From NCBI GenBank assembly GCA_946006895.1, contig CAMFZO010000008.1, positions 1 through 20,967 of the forward strand: a stretch of DNA of 20,967 nucleotides. The letters are read 5' to 3'. The translations under genes were made by a program, and so were the position numbers. Shown piece after piece: positions 14,625 to 20,967 of the stretch. The DNA is from an uncultured Clostridia bacterium (GTDB taxonomy: Bacteria > Bacillota > Clostridia > Oscillospirales > Oscillospiraceae). Position 1 is the stretch's first letter; each line of letters opens with the position of its first letter. Under the pieces are notes generated by a model. It did not search any database and was not told the DNA's origin. It saw nothing but the letters and a program-made list of their open reading frames with translations.

Positions 14625-15596
14625 ATGAAAAAAGTCATTGCGCTGATCGTCTCTGTTTTGCTGCTTGCCGCGCTGCTGGCAGCCTGTACGCCCGTCGGCA
14701 GCGAAACGCCGCCGACATCCACCGAGGCCCCCACGGAGGCGCCCACCGAGCCCTCCCAGGAAAGCACCCAGGAGGAACCCCCCTATTTCACCTTCACCCG
14801 CGAGAATTTCCCCCGCATGGACGGCTCCACCTCCATGGTGCCCATGGGTGAGGCCATCGCCAGCGTCCTGCTGGGCGAGAGCCGCGACGAGGTGGCCGAT
14901 CTGGTCCAGTTCAACCGCACGACCCAGTCCTTCCGCAACCTGATGTGGGGTTCCTGCGACATTCTCATCGTCGGTGAGCCCAATGCGGCGGTCTATGACG
15001 AGATGGACGAGGCCGGCTTCCAGGCGGACATCGAAACCATCGCCACCGACGGCCTGATCTTCGTGGTCAACGAGAATAACCCCGTGGATAATCTGACCAC
15101 CGAGCAGGTGCGCGGGATCTATACCGGCCAGATCACCAACTGGAGCCAGGTCGGCGGCAACGACGAGGAGATCATCCCCTTCCAGCGCAACGAGGGCGCA
15201 GGCTCCCAGGCGCTGATGAAAAAGCTGGTCATGGGCGACACGGCGCTGATGGACCCACCGACGGAATACGTCATCGGCGACATGGCCGGCCTGATGAGCG
15301 CCGTGAAGAGCTATGACAACTCTGCCAACGCCATCGGCTACTCGGTCTACTACTATGCCAATGACATGGAGATGGCCCGGGGCCTGAAGATCCTCAGCAT
15401 CGACGGCGTCAAGCCCACCGCCGAGACCATCCGCGACGGACAATACCCCCACCGCAACGCCTATTACTGCGTCGTTCCCGCCGATGCCGCGGCGGACAGC
15501 CCCAACCGCATTCTCTACGACTGGCTCATGACTGAGGAGGGCCAGCGCCTGCTCAACGCCGAGGGCTACGTTTCCGTCATGGACTTCGGTGATTGA
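14625..15596 (+). CDS. PstS-like phosphate-binding lipoprotein
   Basis: This 323-residue substrate-binding protein resembles PstS, the phosphate-capturing component of the Pst ABC importer. A lipoprotein signal ends in the lipobox LAAC with Cys21. A Thr-Glu-Pro-rich spacer (about 25-52) precedes the binding domain. Typical PstS-like segments are DGSTSMVPMGEA near the start of the domain, the FVVNENNPVDNLTTEQVRGIY region with TGQITNWSQVGG, and NEGAGSQALMKKL. The start has AAAGGAG at 14610-14616, eight bases away. No pstC, pstA, pstB or phoU gene is adjacent, so it is either an orphan receptor or works with a transporter encoded elsewhere; other PBP-like roles are possible. A WG-repeat-like lipoprotein gene follows after 97 bp. 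Confidence 0.87.
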   Translation: MKKVIALIVSVLLLAALLAACTPVGSETPPTSTEAPTEAPTEPSQESTQEEPPYFTFTRENFPRMDGSTSMVPMGEAIASVLLGESRDEVADLVQFNRTTQSFRNLMWGSCDILIVGEPNAAVYDEMDEAGFQADIETIATDGLIFVVNENNPVDNLTTEQVRGIYTGQITNWSQVGGNDEEIIPFQRNEGAGSQALMKKLVMGDTALMDPPTEYVIGDMAGLMSAVKSYDNSANAIGYSVYYYANDMEMARGLKILSIDGVKPTAETIRDGQYPHRNAYYCVVPADAAADSPNRILYDWLMTEEGQRLLNAEGYVSVMDFGD

Positions 15597-15599
15597 CAG

Positions 15600-15671
15600 A
15601 GCTTTTTCCGCGCACACCGCGAAAGCTGCCCCGAACGGATACGTTCTCCCGGACAGCGGGGCAAAAAGGCT
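15600..15671 (+). promoter_or_regulatory. Potential structured RNA between the two lipoprotein genes
   Basis: Several helices nest here: an outer pairing of AGCTTTTT (15600-15607) with AAAAAGGCT (15663-15671, one bulge), a hairpin CGCG-CACAC-CGCG (15609-15621), and a 7-bp stem TGCCCCG/CGGGGCA (15627-15633 with 15657-15663) enclosing GAACG-GATA-CGTTC (15633-15646). The ribosome binding site of the next gene begins about 10 bases later. No U-run follows, so it is not an obvious terminator. A bend in translation or RNA stability is possible, by inference only. Confidence 0.4.
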
Positions 15672-15693
15672 TTGAAAAAAGAGGAGGAACATG

Positions 15694-17364
15694 ATGAAAC
15701 GATTGCTTTGCCTGCTTCTGACGGCGGCGCTGCTTTTGGGCGGCTGCGCCCTCACCGACACGCCGGAGCCTTCGGAAACGGAAGCTCCCACCCAATCCAC
15801 AGAGGCACCCACGGAGCCGCACTATGCGACCACCGCCGGCGGTATTACCGTAAAGAGCGACTATTCCGCCTATACCGCCTACGTCGCGCCGGAGGCGAAA
15901 TACACCCGGCTGTCGGAAGGCCCCCTGCCGGAGCTGCTCCCGTCGGAGGACTACGGCGCAATTTACCCCTACATCGGCAGCGAGCTCTATTCCACAAACT
16001 ATGACTTCTCCGCCGGCTATCTCTACGGCATGGTGGATGAAAACGGCCGTATCCTGACAGACCCGGTCTATACCAACGCCGCACTTCTCTCCGATTATGG
16101 CGTCTACCGGAGCAGCCCCTTCTGGCTGCTGGAACGGGTGGGTGAAGTCTACACCAATGAATACGGCTACGAGACCGCCGACCGTTTCTACGCTCTGGCC
16201 TCTCTCGACGGCTCCTTCGTCACCGACTGCATTTACACCAGCGCGACCGGCTGCGGCGATGTGGCCCTGGCAACGCGCCAGATCGACGGTGAAACCGTTC
16301 TGGAGGTGATCGACGCCTCGGGCAGGCTGATCTACTCCTCCCTGGAGCATCCCTTTGAACGTCCGCTGTATCCCTACGCCTACGGCTCTGGCTACAGTGA
16401 CGGCATTCTCCGGCTCTATGCCGAGACGGGTGAGTATGACAGCTATGAATCGTGGGACGGCGAAGTGGAATACTATCCCATCTACGGTTATTATTTCGCC
16501 GACCTGGACGGAAATCTCTTGAGTGGACCTTATCAATCTGCCGGTTCCTTCTCCAGCGGTTATTCCGCCGTTGAGCTGTTCAGCGGCAGTTTTGCCTTAA
16601 TCGATCGGGAGGGCGGCTATTTCGCAGATACGGAATTCCTCTATGCGGGGGACTTCATCAACGGTTATGCCTGCGTGGACTTTGCCGAAGACGGGGAGGG
16701 TCCCTACTGCTTCATCAATCCCGACGGTGAGATCGTCAACGAGCTGGTATGCACAGATCCGCCCAACTACTATGACGGCGCGTACCACGTCTACGATTAC
16801 TACAGTAACTACGGTTCCACCGCTGCCGAATACATCTACGATGACCGGGGAGAGCTTCTGTATTGCAGTGCCCCCGCCGAAGACGGCTGGTCAACGGTCA
16901 ATCAATTCATTGAGGCACTGATTCTCTATGACGGCAACTATAACTGTCATGGCGGAGACCTGAGAAACAAGGAAACAGGCGTCACCTATGAGATCCCGGA
17001 CGGGTATCAGCTCGATTACAGCTTTCAGTCCTATGTTCTGCTGAACCGTTACGACGAGAATTACCGCTGTGTGAGCTATGTGCTTCTGGATATGGATCTC
17101 AACGAGGTTTCCTCCGGCAGAGGCGGTCTTTATCAGCTCAATGACAAAATGACAGGCACCTCCTACATTGCTGCCAGCGGCAGTTCCCTGCGGCTGTACG
17201 ACATGGAGATGAATGAGGTGTGCGTTTTGCCGGGAAGCAGCGAATGGAATCAATGGATCTACGGTGACCGGACCATGCTCTTGGACGACTTCTCCTGCAG
17301 CTATTATGACCTGGACGGAAATCTGCTGTTCCGCTATCTGCGGGACGACACTATGGGGGATTGA
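15694..17364 (+). CDS. WG-repeat-like lipoprotein of unknown function
   Basis: This exported lipoprotein of about 556 residues has the signal MKRLLCLLLTAALLLGG followed by Cys18, the lipobox LLGGC. A Thr-Glu-Pro spacer follows (about 21-42). The rest is rich in Tyr and Gly and contains degenerate repeats in which an aromatic residue is followed by a short DxxG-type turn, for example LYGMVDENGRIL, YYFADLDGNLL, YCFINPDGEIV and YYDLDGNLL. This is the pattern of WG (KWG-type) repeats, which are thought to form beta-propeller-like surface domains. The start was set at 15694 because AGGAGG (15682-15687) is 6 bases away; an ATG at 15691 is only 3 bases from it. It follows the PstS-like gene and ends at a strong hairpin. 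Its function is unknown. Confidence 0.8.
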   Translation: MKRLLCLLLTAALLLGGCALTDTPEPSETEAPTQSTEAPTEPHYATTAGGITVKSDYSAYTAYVAPEAKYTRLSEGPLPELLPSEDYGAIYPYIGSELYSTNYDFSAGYLYGMVDENGRILTDPVYTNAALLSDYGVYRSSPFWLLERVGEVYTNEYGYETADRFYALASLDGSFVTDCIYTSATGCGDVALATRQIDGETVLEVIDASGRLIYSSLEHPFERPLYPYAYGSGYSDGILRLYAETGEYDSYESWDGEVEYYPIYGYYFADLDGNLLSGPYQSAGSFSSGYSAVELFSGSFALIDREGGYFADTEFLYAGDFINGYACVDFAEDGEGPYCFINPDGEIVNELVCTDPPNYYDGAYHVYDYYSNYGSTAAEYIYDDRGELLYCSAPAEDGWSTVNQFIEALILYDGNYNCHGGDLRNKETGVTYEIPDGYQLDYSFQSYVLLNRYDENYRCVSYVLLDMDLNEVSSGRGGLYQLNDKMTGTSYIAASGSSLRLYDMEMNEVCVLPGSSEWNQWIYGDRTMLLDDFSCSYYDLDGNLLFRYLRDDTMGD

Positions 17365-17493
17365 TCCTTTCGCAGTTTCTTTTCCGCCGCTGCTTATTCG
17401 TTCGCCATCGTCGAATCTTTGTTTCATTTATTTCTTTACGAGACATAAGCTGTCATATTCCCTTTCATTGGCGAAAAAACGCAAAAAAATATC

Positions 17494-17523
17494 ACGCTCT
17501 GTCCTTGCAGGACAGAGCGTTTT
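17494..17523. terminator. Perfect 11-bp hairpin, likely terminator of the WG-repeat lipoprotein gene
   Basis: ACGCTCTGTCC (17494-17504) and GGACAGAGCGT (17510-17520) flank the 5-nt loop TTGCA. TTT follows the stem-end T on the plus strand, and A-runs upstream give a T-rich tail on the minus strand. The hairpin is 130 bp past the lipoprotein stop codon. It overlaps the promoter of the dehydrogenase gene, so it may instead, or also, be an operator. Confidence 0.7.
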
Positions 17524-17533
17524 AATGTATAAT
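17505..17533 (+). promoter_or_regulatory. Promoter of the xanthine dehydrogenase unit, inside a hairpin
   Basis: TTGCAG (17505-17510) and a perfect TATAAT (17528-17533) are 17 bases apart. The -35 box is formed by the loop and first stem base of the 11-bp inverted repeat, and the spacer contains its right arm. The leader of about 66 nt is too short for a purine or molybdenum cofactor riboswitch. Within it GTGTTT and AAACAC can form a small hairpin just before the weak AGAGG ribosome binding site (17591-17595). Confidence 0.75.
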
Positions 17534-17605
17534 GTCCTTAAATAGGGGAAGATTCACGACTCCATTTGTGTTTTCTGCACAAACACGAAAAGAGGTTTTT
17601 TCGAT

Positions 17606-20185
17606 ATGGCTACCTTTTATCTGAATGGTGAGGAAATCACCGTCACAAAAAAGCAGTCTCTCCTGCGCTTCTTACGCGACGAATTGCATATCACCTCCGC
17701 CAAGGACGGCTGCAGCGAGGGTGCCTGCGGTGCCTGCACGGTACTGATTAACGGCGAACCCTGCCGCGCCTGTATTCCCGACACCGACCGTCTGGACGGC
17801 AAGCGGGTGCTGACGGTAGAGGGTCTGTCCGATTTTGAAAAGGCAGCGTTCACCTTTGCTTTCGGTGAAGCCGGTGCCGTACAGTGCGGCTTCTGCATCC
17901 CGGGCATGGTTCTGTGCGGCAAGGCCCTGCTGGACAAGTGCCCGGATCCCACGGATGAGCAGATCCGCTTTGCCATCCGCAATAACTACTGCCGCTGCAC
18001 CGGCTATGTGAAGATCATCGCCGCCATCCGTCTGGCCGGCAAGATCCTGCGGGAGGGCAAGATTCCTCTGCCCTCGGCCACCGACTGGAAACTTGGCTCC
18101 CGCGTCCACCGGCTGGACGTAGAGGAAAAAGTCCTGGGCTACGGCAAGTTCCCCGACGATTTCTATGTAGACGGCATGTGCTACGGCTCCGCCGTGCGCA
18201 GCAAATACGCCCGCGCCCGGGTGCTGTCCATCGACGCAACGGCTGCCAAAAAGCTGCCCGGCGTCATTGCCGTTCTGACGGCAGAAGACATCCCCGGCGA
18301 AAACAAAATCGGCCATCTGAAGCACGACCAGTACACCCTCATCCCTATCGGCGGCCTGACCCATTATCTGGGCGATGCCGTGGCGCTGGTGGTGGCGGAG
18401 AATCAGACGGTGCTGGAAAAGGCCAAAAAGCTGGTCAAGGTCCAGTATGAGGTCCTGCCGGCGGTCCATAACATCCAGGAGGCCGCCGCTTCCGACGCGC
18501 CGCTGGTCTTCGACGAGGAGAAAAGCAACGTGCAGGCCTATAAGCACGTCAGCCGCGGCAATGCGGAGGAGGCCATCAAAAACGCCAAATACGTGCTGAC
18601 CGAGCACTTTGAGACCCCCTGGACGGAGCACGCCTTCCTGGAGCCGGAATGCGCCGTGTCCTACATAGACGGCGACGGTGATGTCATGATCATCTCCACC
18701 GACCAGTCCGCCCACACCACCCTCCACGAATGTACCCTGCTCCTCGGCACCAAAAAGGTCAAGGTGCAGAACGGTCTGGTGGGCGGCGGCTTCGGCGGCA
18801 AGGAGGATATGTCCGTACAGCACCACGCGGCCCTCATCACCTACTGCACCGGCAAGCCCGTCAAGGTCAAGCTGTCCCGTGCCGAGTCGCTGCTGGTCCA
18901 TCCCAAGCGCCACCATTTTGAAATGGACTTCACCATGGGCTGCGACGAAAACGGCAAGATTTTGGGCGTCAAGGCCAAGTGTGCTTCCGACACCGGTGCC
19001 TTTGCCTCCCTGGGCGGACCCGTTCTGGAGCGCGCCTGCACCCATGCCGCCGGCCCCTACGCCTATGAGAATTTCGAGATCGAGGGCACCGCTTACTACA
19101 CCAACAACCCTCCCGCAGGCGCTTTCCGCGGCTTCGGTGTCACCCAGACCTGCTTTGCCACGGAGACCCTGCTGAACATGATGGCCGACCTGGTGGGCAT
19201 CTCCCCCTGGGAGATCCGCTACCGCAACGCCATCCGCCCCTGGGGCGTTTTGCCCAACGGCCAGATCGTGGACGATTCCACCGGCCTGGTGGAAACCCTG
19301 GAGGCCGTCAAGCCCTATTATGACGAGGCCGTCGCCGCCGGAAAGCCCGTCGGTCTGGCCTGCGCCATGAAAAACGCCGGCGTCGGCGTCGGCATCCCCG
19401 ACTGGGGCCGCTGCAAGCTCATCGTTGAGGACGACGGCAAGCTCCACATCTACAGCGGCGCCTCCTGCATCGGTCAGGGCCTGGGCACCGTCCTGGTGCA
19501 GATGATCGTCACCAACACCGACCTTTCCCGCGACGACATCGTCTACGAGCGCAACAACACCTGGATCGCCCCCGACTCCGGCGACACCTCCGGCTCCCGC
19601 CAGACGCTGGTCACCGGCGAGGCCTGCCGCCGCGCCTGCGAAAAGCTCATGGCGGCCAAGGAGGGCAAGGCTCTGGCGGACCTCATCGGTCAGGAATTCT
19701 ACGGCGAATATCTGGCAAAGACGGACCCCCTGGGTGCCGACGTGCCCAACCCCGTCTCCCACGTGGCCTACGGCTACGCCACCCAGCTTTGCATCCTGGA
19801 CGAAAAGACCGGCAAAATCGACACCATCGTTGCCGCCCATGACGTGGGCAAGGCCGTCAATCCCCTGTCCTGCGAGGGCCAGATCGAAGGCGGCGTGGTC
19901 ATGTCCATGGGCTATGCCCTGCGGGAACAATATCCCATCGACCGCAACTGCAAGCCCATCGAAAAATACGGTGAGCTGGGCCTGTTCCGCGCCCATGAAA
20001 TTCCGCCCACCATCAAAGCCATTGTGGTGGATAAGCCGGGCCTGAACGTGGCCTGCGGTGCCATCGGCATTGGCGAGATCACCTCCATTCCCACGGCACC
20101 CGCCATTGCCGACGCCTATTTCCGTCTGGACGGCGAACGCCGCTTCAGCCTGCCGCTGAGCAACACGCCCTATGAGCGCAAGTAG
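17606..20185 (+). CDS. xdh: Selenium-dependent-type xanthine dehydrogenase (2Fe-2S plus molybdopterin subunit)
   Basis: This 859-residue molybdenum hydroxylase probably oxidises xanthine or a related purine. The N-terminal part carries both [2Fe-2S] sites: C36-x4-C41-x2-C44 with C56, and QCGFC (Cys94, Cys97) with NYCRCTGY (Cys129, Cys131). The molybdopterin-binding part starts near residue 165, without an intervening FAD domain, and includes GGGFGGKE (393-400), GAFRGFGVTQ and GIGE with Glu824 at the position of the catalytic glutamate. This layout and the overall sequence match the family in which the Enterococcus faecalis member was shown to need selenium and SelD. The selenium would be a labile ligand of the cofactor and not selenocysteine, so no UGA is expected. 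No cofactor-maturation genes are in the window. A polyferredoxin gene follows. Confidence 0.87.
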   Translation: MATFYLNGEEITVTKKQSLLRFLRDELHITSAKDGCSEGACGACTVLINGEPCRACIPDTDRLDGKRVLTVEGLSDFEKAAFTFAFGEAGAVQCGFCIPGMVLCGKALLDKCPDPTDEQIRFAIRNNYCRCTGYVKIIAAIRLAGKILREGKIPLPSATDWKLGSRVHRLDVEEKVLGYGKFPDDFYVDGMCYGSAVRSKYARARVLSIDATAAKKLPGVIAVLTAEDIPGENKIGHLKHDQYTLIPIGGLTHYLGDAVALVVAENQTVLEKAKKLVKVQYEVLPAVHNIQEAAASDAPLVFDEEKSNVQAYKHVSRGNAEEAIKNAKYVLTEHFETPWTEHAFLEPECAVSYIDGDGDVMIISTDQSAHTTLHECTLLLGTKKVKVQNGLVGGGFGGKEDMSVQHHAALITYCTGKPVKVKLSRAESLLVHPKRHHFEMDFTMGCDENGKILGVKAKCASDTGAFASLGGPVLERACTHAAGPYAYENFEIEGTAYYTNNPPAGAFRGFGVTQTCFATETLLNMMADLVGISPWEIRYRNAIRPWGVLPNGQIVDDSTGLVETLEAVKPYYDEAVAAGKPVGLACAMKNAGVGVGIPDWGRCKLIVEDDGKLHIYSGASCIGQGLGTVLVQMIVTNTDLSRDDIVYERNNTWIAPDSGDTSGSRQTLVTGEACRRACEKLMAAKEGKALADLIGQEFYGEYLAKTDPLGADVPNPVSHVAYGYATQLCILDEKTGKIDTIVAAHDVGKAVNPLSCEGQIEGGVVMSMGYALREQYPIDRNCKPIEKYGELGLFRAHEIPPTIKAIVVDKPGLNVACGAIGIGEITSIPTAPAIADAYFRLDGERRFSLPLSNTPYERK

Positions 20186-20245
20186 GACTTGCCCGACCGG
20201 GACGCACTGCCACCGGCCCAACCAGGTCAAGAAAGGAAGATCCTT

Positions 20246-20740
20246 ATGATCGTCAAGAAGAAATTCCCCGCCAAAGTTGCCTGTGTCCACTGTAACGGCG
20301 GCTGCCGTTCCAAGCAGTCCCCCGAGGGCTATGACCTTTGTACCTACGGCTGTACCGGCTGCGGCACCTGCATCGAGACCTGCCACTTCGGCGCCATCTC
20401 GCTGAATTCCTACGGCGTGGCCGAGGTGGACGAGAGCAAATGTGTCGGCTGCGGCGCCTGTTACCTGGCCTGCCCCCAGCGTGTCATCCATCTGCGGCTG
20501 GAGGACAATCCCATTGTCGTCCTTTGCTCCAACAAGGACGCCCGCTGCAAGGACGTTTGCGAGGTCAGCTGCATCGGCTGCGGTCTGTGTGAAAAGACCT
20601 GCCCTGCCGGAGCGATCAAGGTATCGGAAAACCGCGCCTTCATCTTCTCCGACAAATGTCTCTCCTGCGGTGCCTGTGCCATGGTCTGTCCCCGCAACGT
20701 CATCCACGACAAGCGCGGCATCCTGACCCACCGGATCTGA
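20246..20740 (+). CDS. RnfB-like polyferredoxin (four [4Fe-4S] motifs)
   Basis: This soluble 164-residue protein has 23 cysteines. Four CxxCxxCxxxC motifs start at Cys36, Cys66, Cys109 and Cys138, predicting four [4Fe-4S] clusters. The arrangement, especially VLCSNKDARCKDVCEVSCIGCGLCEKTCP, closely resembles the C-terminal part of RnfB, but the RnfB membrane anchor is missing. Additional cysteines at 13, 16, 20 and 32, and at 94, 101 and 105, could support another cluster. The frame is open upstream to 20189, but the ATG at 20246 has AAAGGAAG a suitable distance upstream. It is the second gene of the dehydrogenase unit (60-bp gap) and is the likely electron acceptor of an enzyme that lacks a FAD domain; this partnership is inferred. 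Confidence 0.88.
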   Translation: MIVKKKFPAKVACVHCNGGCRSKQSPEGYDLCTYGCTGCGTCIETCHFGAISLNSYGVAEVDESKCVGCGACYLACPQRVIHLRLEDNPIVVLCSNKDARCKDVCEVSCIGCGLCEKTCPAGAIKVSENRAFIFSDKCLSCGACAMVCPRNVIHDKRGILTHRI

Positions 20741-20750
20741 TACAGTTCTC

Positions 20751-20797
20751 CCCCCGCCGAGGCCCTTCCCTCCACTGGCCCGGCGGGGGTCTGCCTT
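20751..20797 (+). terminator. Terminator of the dehydrogenase-polyferredoxin unit
   Basis: A perfect 9-bp GC-rich stem, CCCCCGCCG (20751-20759) and CGGCGGGGG (20781-20789), can be extended inward by GGCC at 20761-20764 and 20777-20780. A modest T-run (CTTTT near 20794-20798) follows. It lies 11 bp past the ferredoxin stop codon. Confidence 0.75.
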
Positions 20798-20832
20798 TTG
20801 ATCTGTCCCGTCGTATTTGTCTTTTTAATACT

Positions 20833-20863
20833 GATTCTTGATTAAAAAGTTTAATCAAGAATC
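20833..20863. repeat. Perfect 14-bp AT-rich inverted repeat
   Basis: GATTCTTGATTAAA (20833-20846) and TTTAATCAAGAATC (20850-20863) flank a 3-nt centre. No U-run follows on either strand, so a backup terminator is possible but not certain. Confidence 0.7.
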
Positions 20864-20865
20864 CC

Positions 20866-20964
20866 GTGTGCTGCGCACACTCACATCGTGCTGGCGCACG
20901 CTGTGCCGTCTCATGCAGAATCTGACGCGCCTGAAGGCGCTATAAAAAGGTTTTTAACCTTTTT
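20866..20964. repeat. Cluster of four short hairpins at the window end
   Basis: In order: GTGTGC-TGC-GCACAC (20866-20880), CGTGC-TGGC-GCACG (20887-20900), GCGCC-TGAA-GGCGC (20927-20940) and AAAAAGGTT-TTT-AACCTTTTT (20944-20964). The first has the same 6-3-6 shape as the hairpins that precede the heptad arrays, but no heptads follow it. The last resembles an intrinsic terminator in either direction. The cluster continues to within three bases of the window edge. Confidence 0.65.
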
Positions 20965-20967
20965 ATC

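Noticed and set aside
15593..15598. Perfect TTGACA as a promoter for the WG-repeat lipoprotein gene
   Set aside because: No -10-like hexamer occurs 15 to 19 bases downstream; the region there is GC-rich (ACCGCG).
17534..17605. Purine or molybdenum cofactor riboswitch upstream of the xanthine dehydrogenase gene
   Set aside because: The leader after the predicted start site is about 66 nt and holds only one small hairpin, too little for either riboswitch class.
17606..20185. Selenocysteine-encoding UGA in the dehydrogenase gene
   Set aside because: The frame is uninterrupted from start to stop. In this enzyme family selenium is reported as a cofactor ligand, not as selenocysteine.
17672..20731. 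Very long open frame on the minus strand, opposite the dehydrogenase and polyferredoxin genes
   Set aside because: It lies antisense to two well-supported genes, has no recognisable domain and is rich in Gly, Ala, Asp and Val as expected from GC-rich codon shadows.

Overview
The window looks like chromosomal DNA from an anaerobic, Gram-positive gut Clostridia, most likely of the Oscillospiraceae type. The evidence is GC-rich coding sequence, AGGAGG-type ribosome binding sites, sigma-A-like promoters, NrdR, a protein of the clostridial DUF6514 type, lipoproteins, an SLH-anchored surface enzyme and a selenium-dependent-type xanthine dehydrogenase. This placement is inferred from gene content only. 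I see no rRNA, tRNA, CRISPR array, transposase or phage gene.

Layout. Positions 1-3268 hold a minus-strand two-gene unit: a uracil/xanthine-type permease followed by a Na+/phosphate symporter with a PhoU-like tail. It ends in an intrinsic terminator, beyond which lies a heptanucleotide repeat array. Positions 3488-5616 run plus: a DUF6514-like small protein, nrdR, and an exported polysaccharide deacetylase. Positions 5617-5905 are non-coding and full of palindromic repeats. Positions 5906-7965 run minus: a membrane-bound XRE regulator with a LiaF-like tail, and a uridine-kinase-family enzyme. Positions 8254-11439 encode a large secreted 5'-nucleotidase with three SLH domains. Positions 11652-14263 hold a MATE efflux gene translationally coupled to a fused shikimate dehydrogenase/shikimate kinase. 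Positions 14264-14624 are again repeat-rich. Positions 14625-17364 encode a PstS-like lipoprotein and a WG-repeat-like lipoprotein. Positions 17505-20740 form a unit of a two-domain (2Fe-2S plus molybdopterin) xanthine dehydrogenase and an RnfB-like polyferredoxin. The window ends in a cluster of short hairpins.

How the genes may work together. Several genes fit scavenging of nucleotides, nucleobases and phosphate: the surface 5'-nucleotidase releases nucleoside and phosphate, the NCS2 permease and Na/Pi symporter take up base and phosphate, the kinase rephosphorylates nucleosides, and the xanthine dehydrogenase oxidises purines with electrons probably passed to the polyferredoxin. The genes are in separate transcription units, so this is an inference from function and not from one operon.

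The most unusual non-coding signal is a repeat architecture seen four times: a 15-nt hairpin with 6-bp arms and a 3-nt loop, then exactly 10 nt, then an in-register array of 2 to 7 heptanucleotides (TTCACTN or TTAGCCC type). It often lies next to a second family of about 24-27 bp palindromes that begin GTAGGG. Another compact signal is a promoter whose -35 box overlaps the loop of a perfect 11-bp hairpin just upstream of the xanthine dehydrogenase gene.
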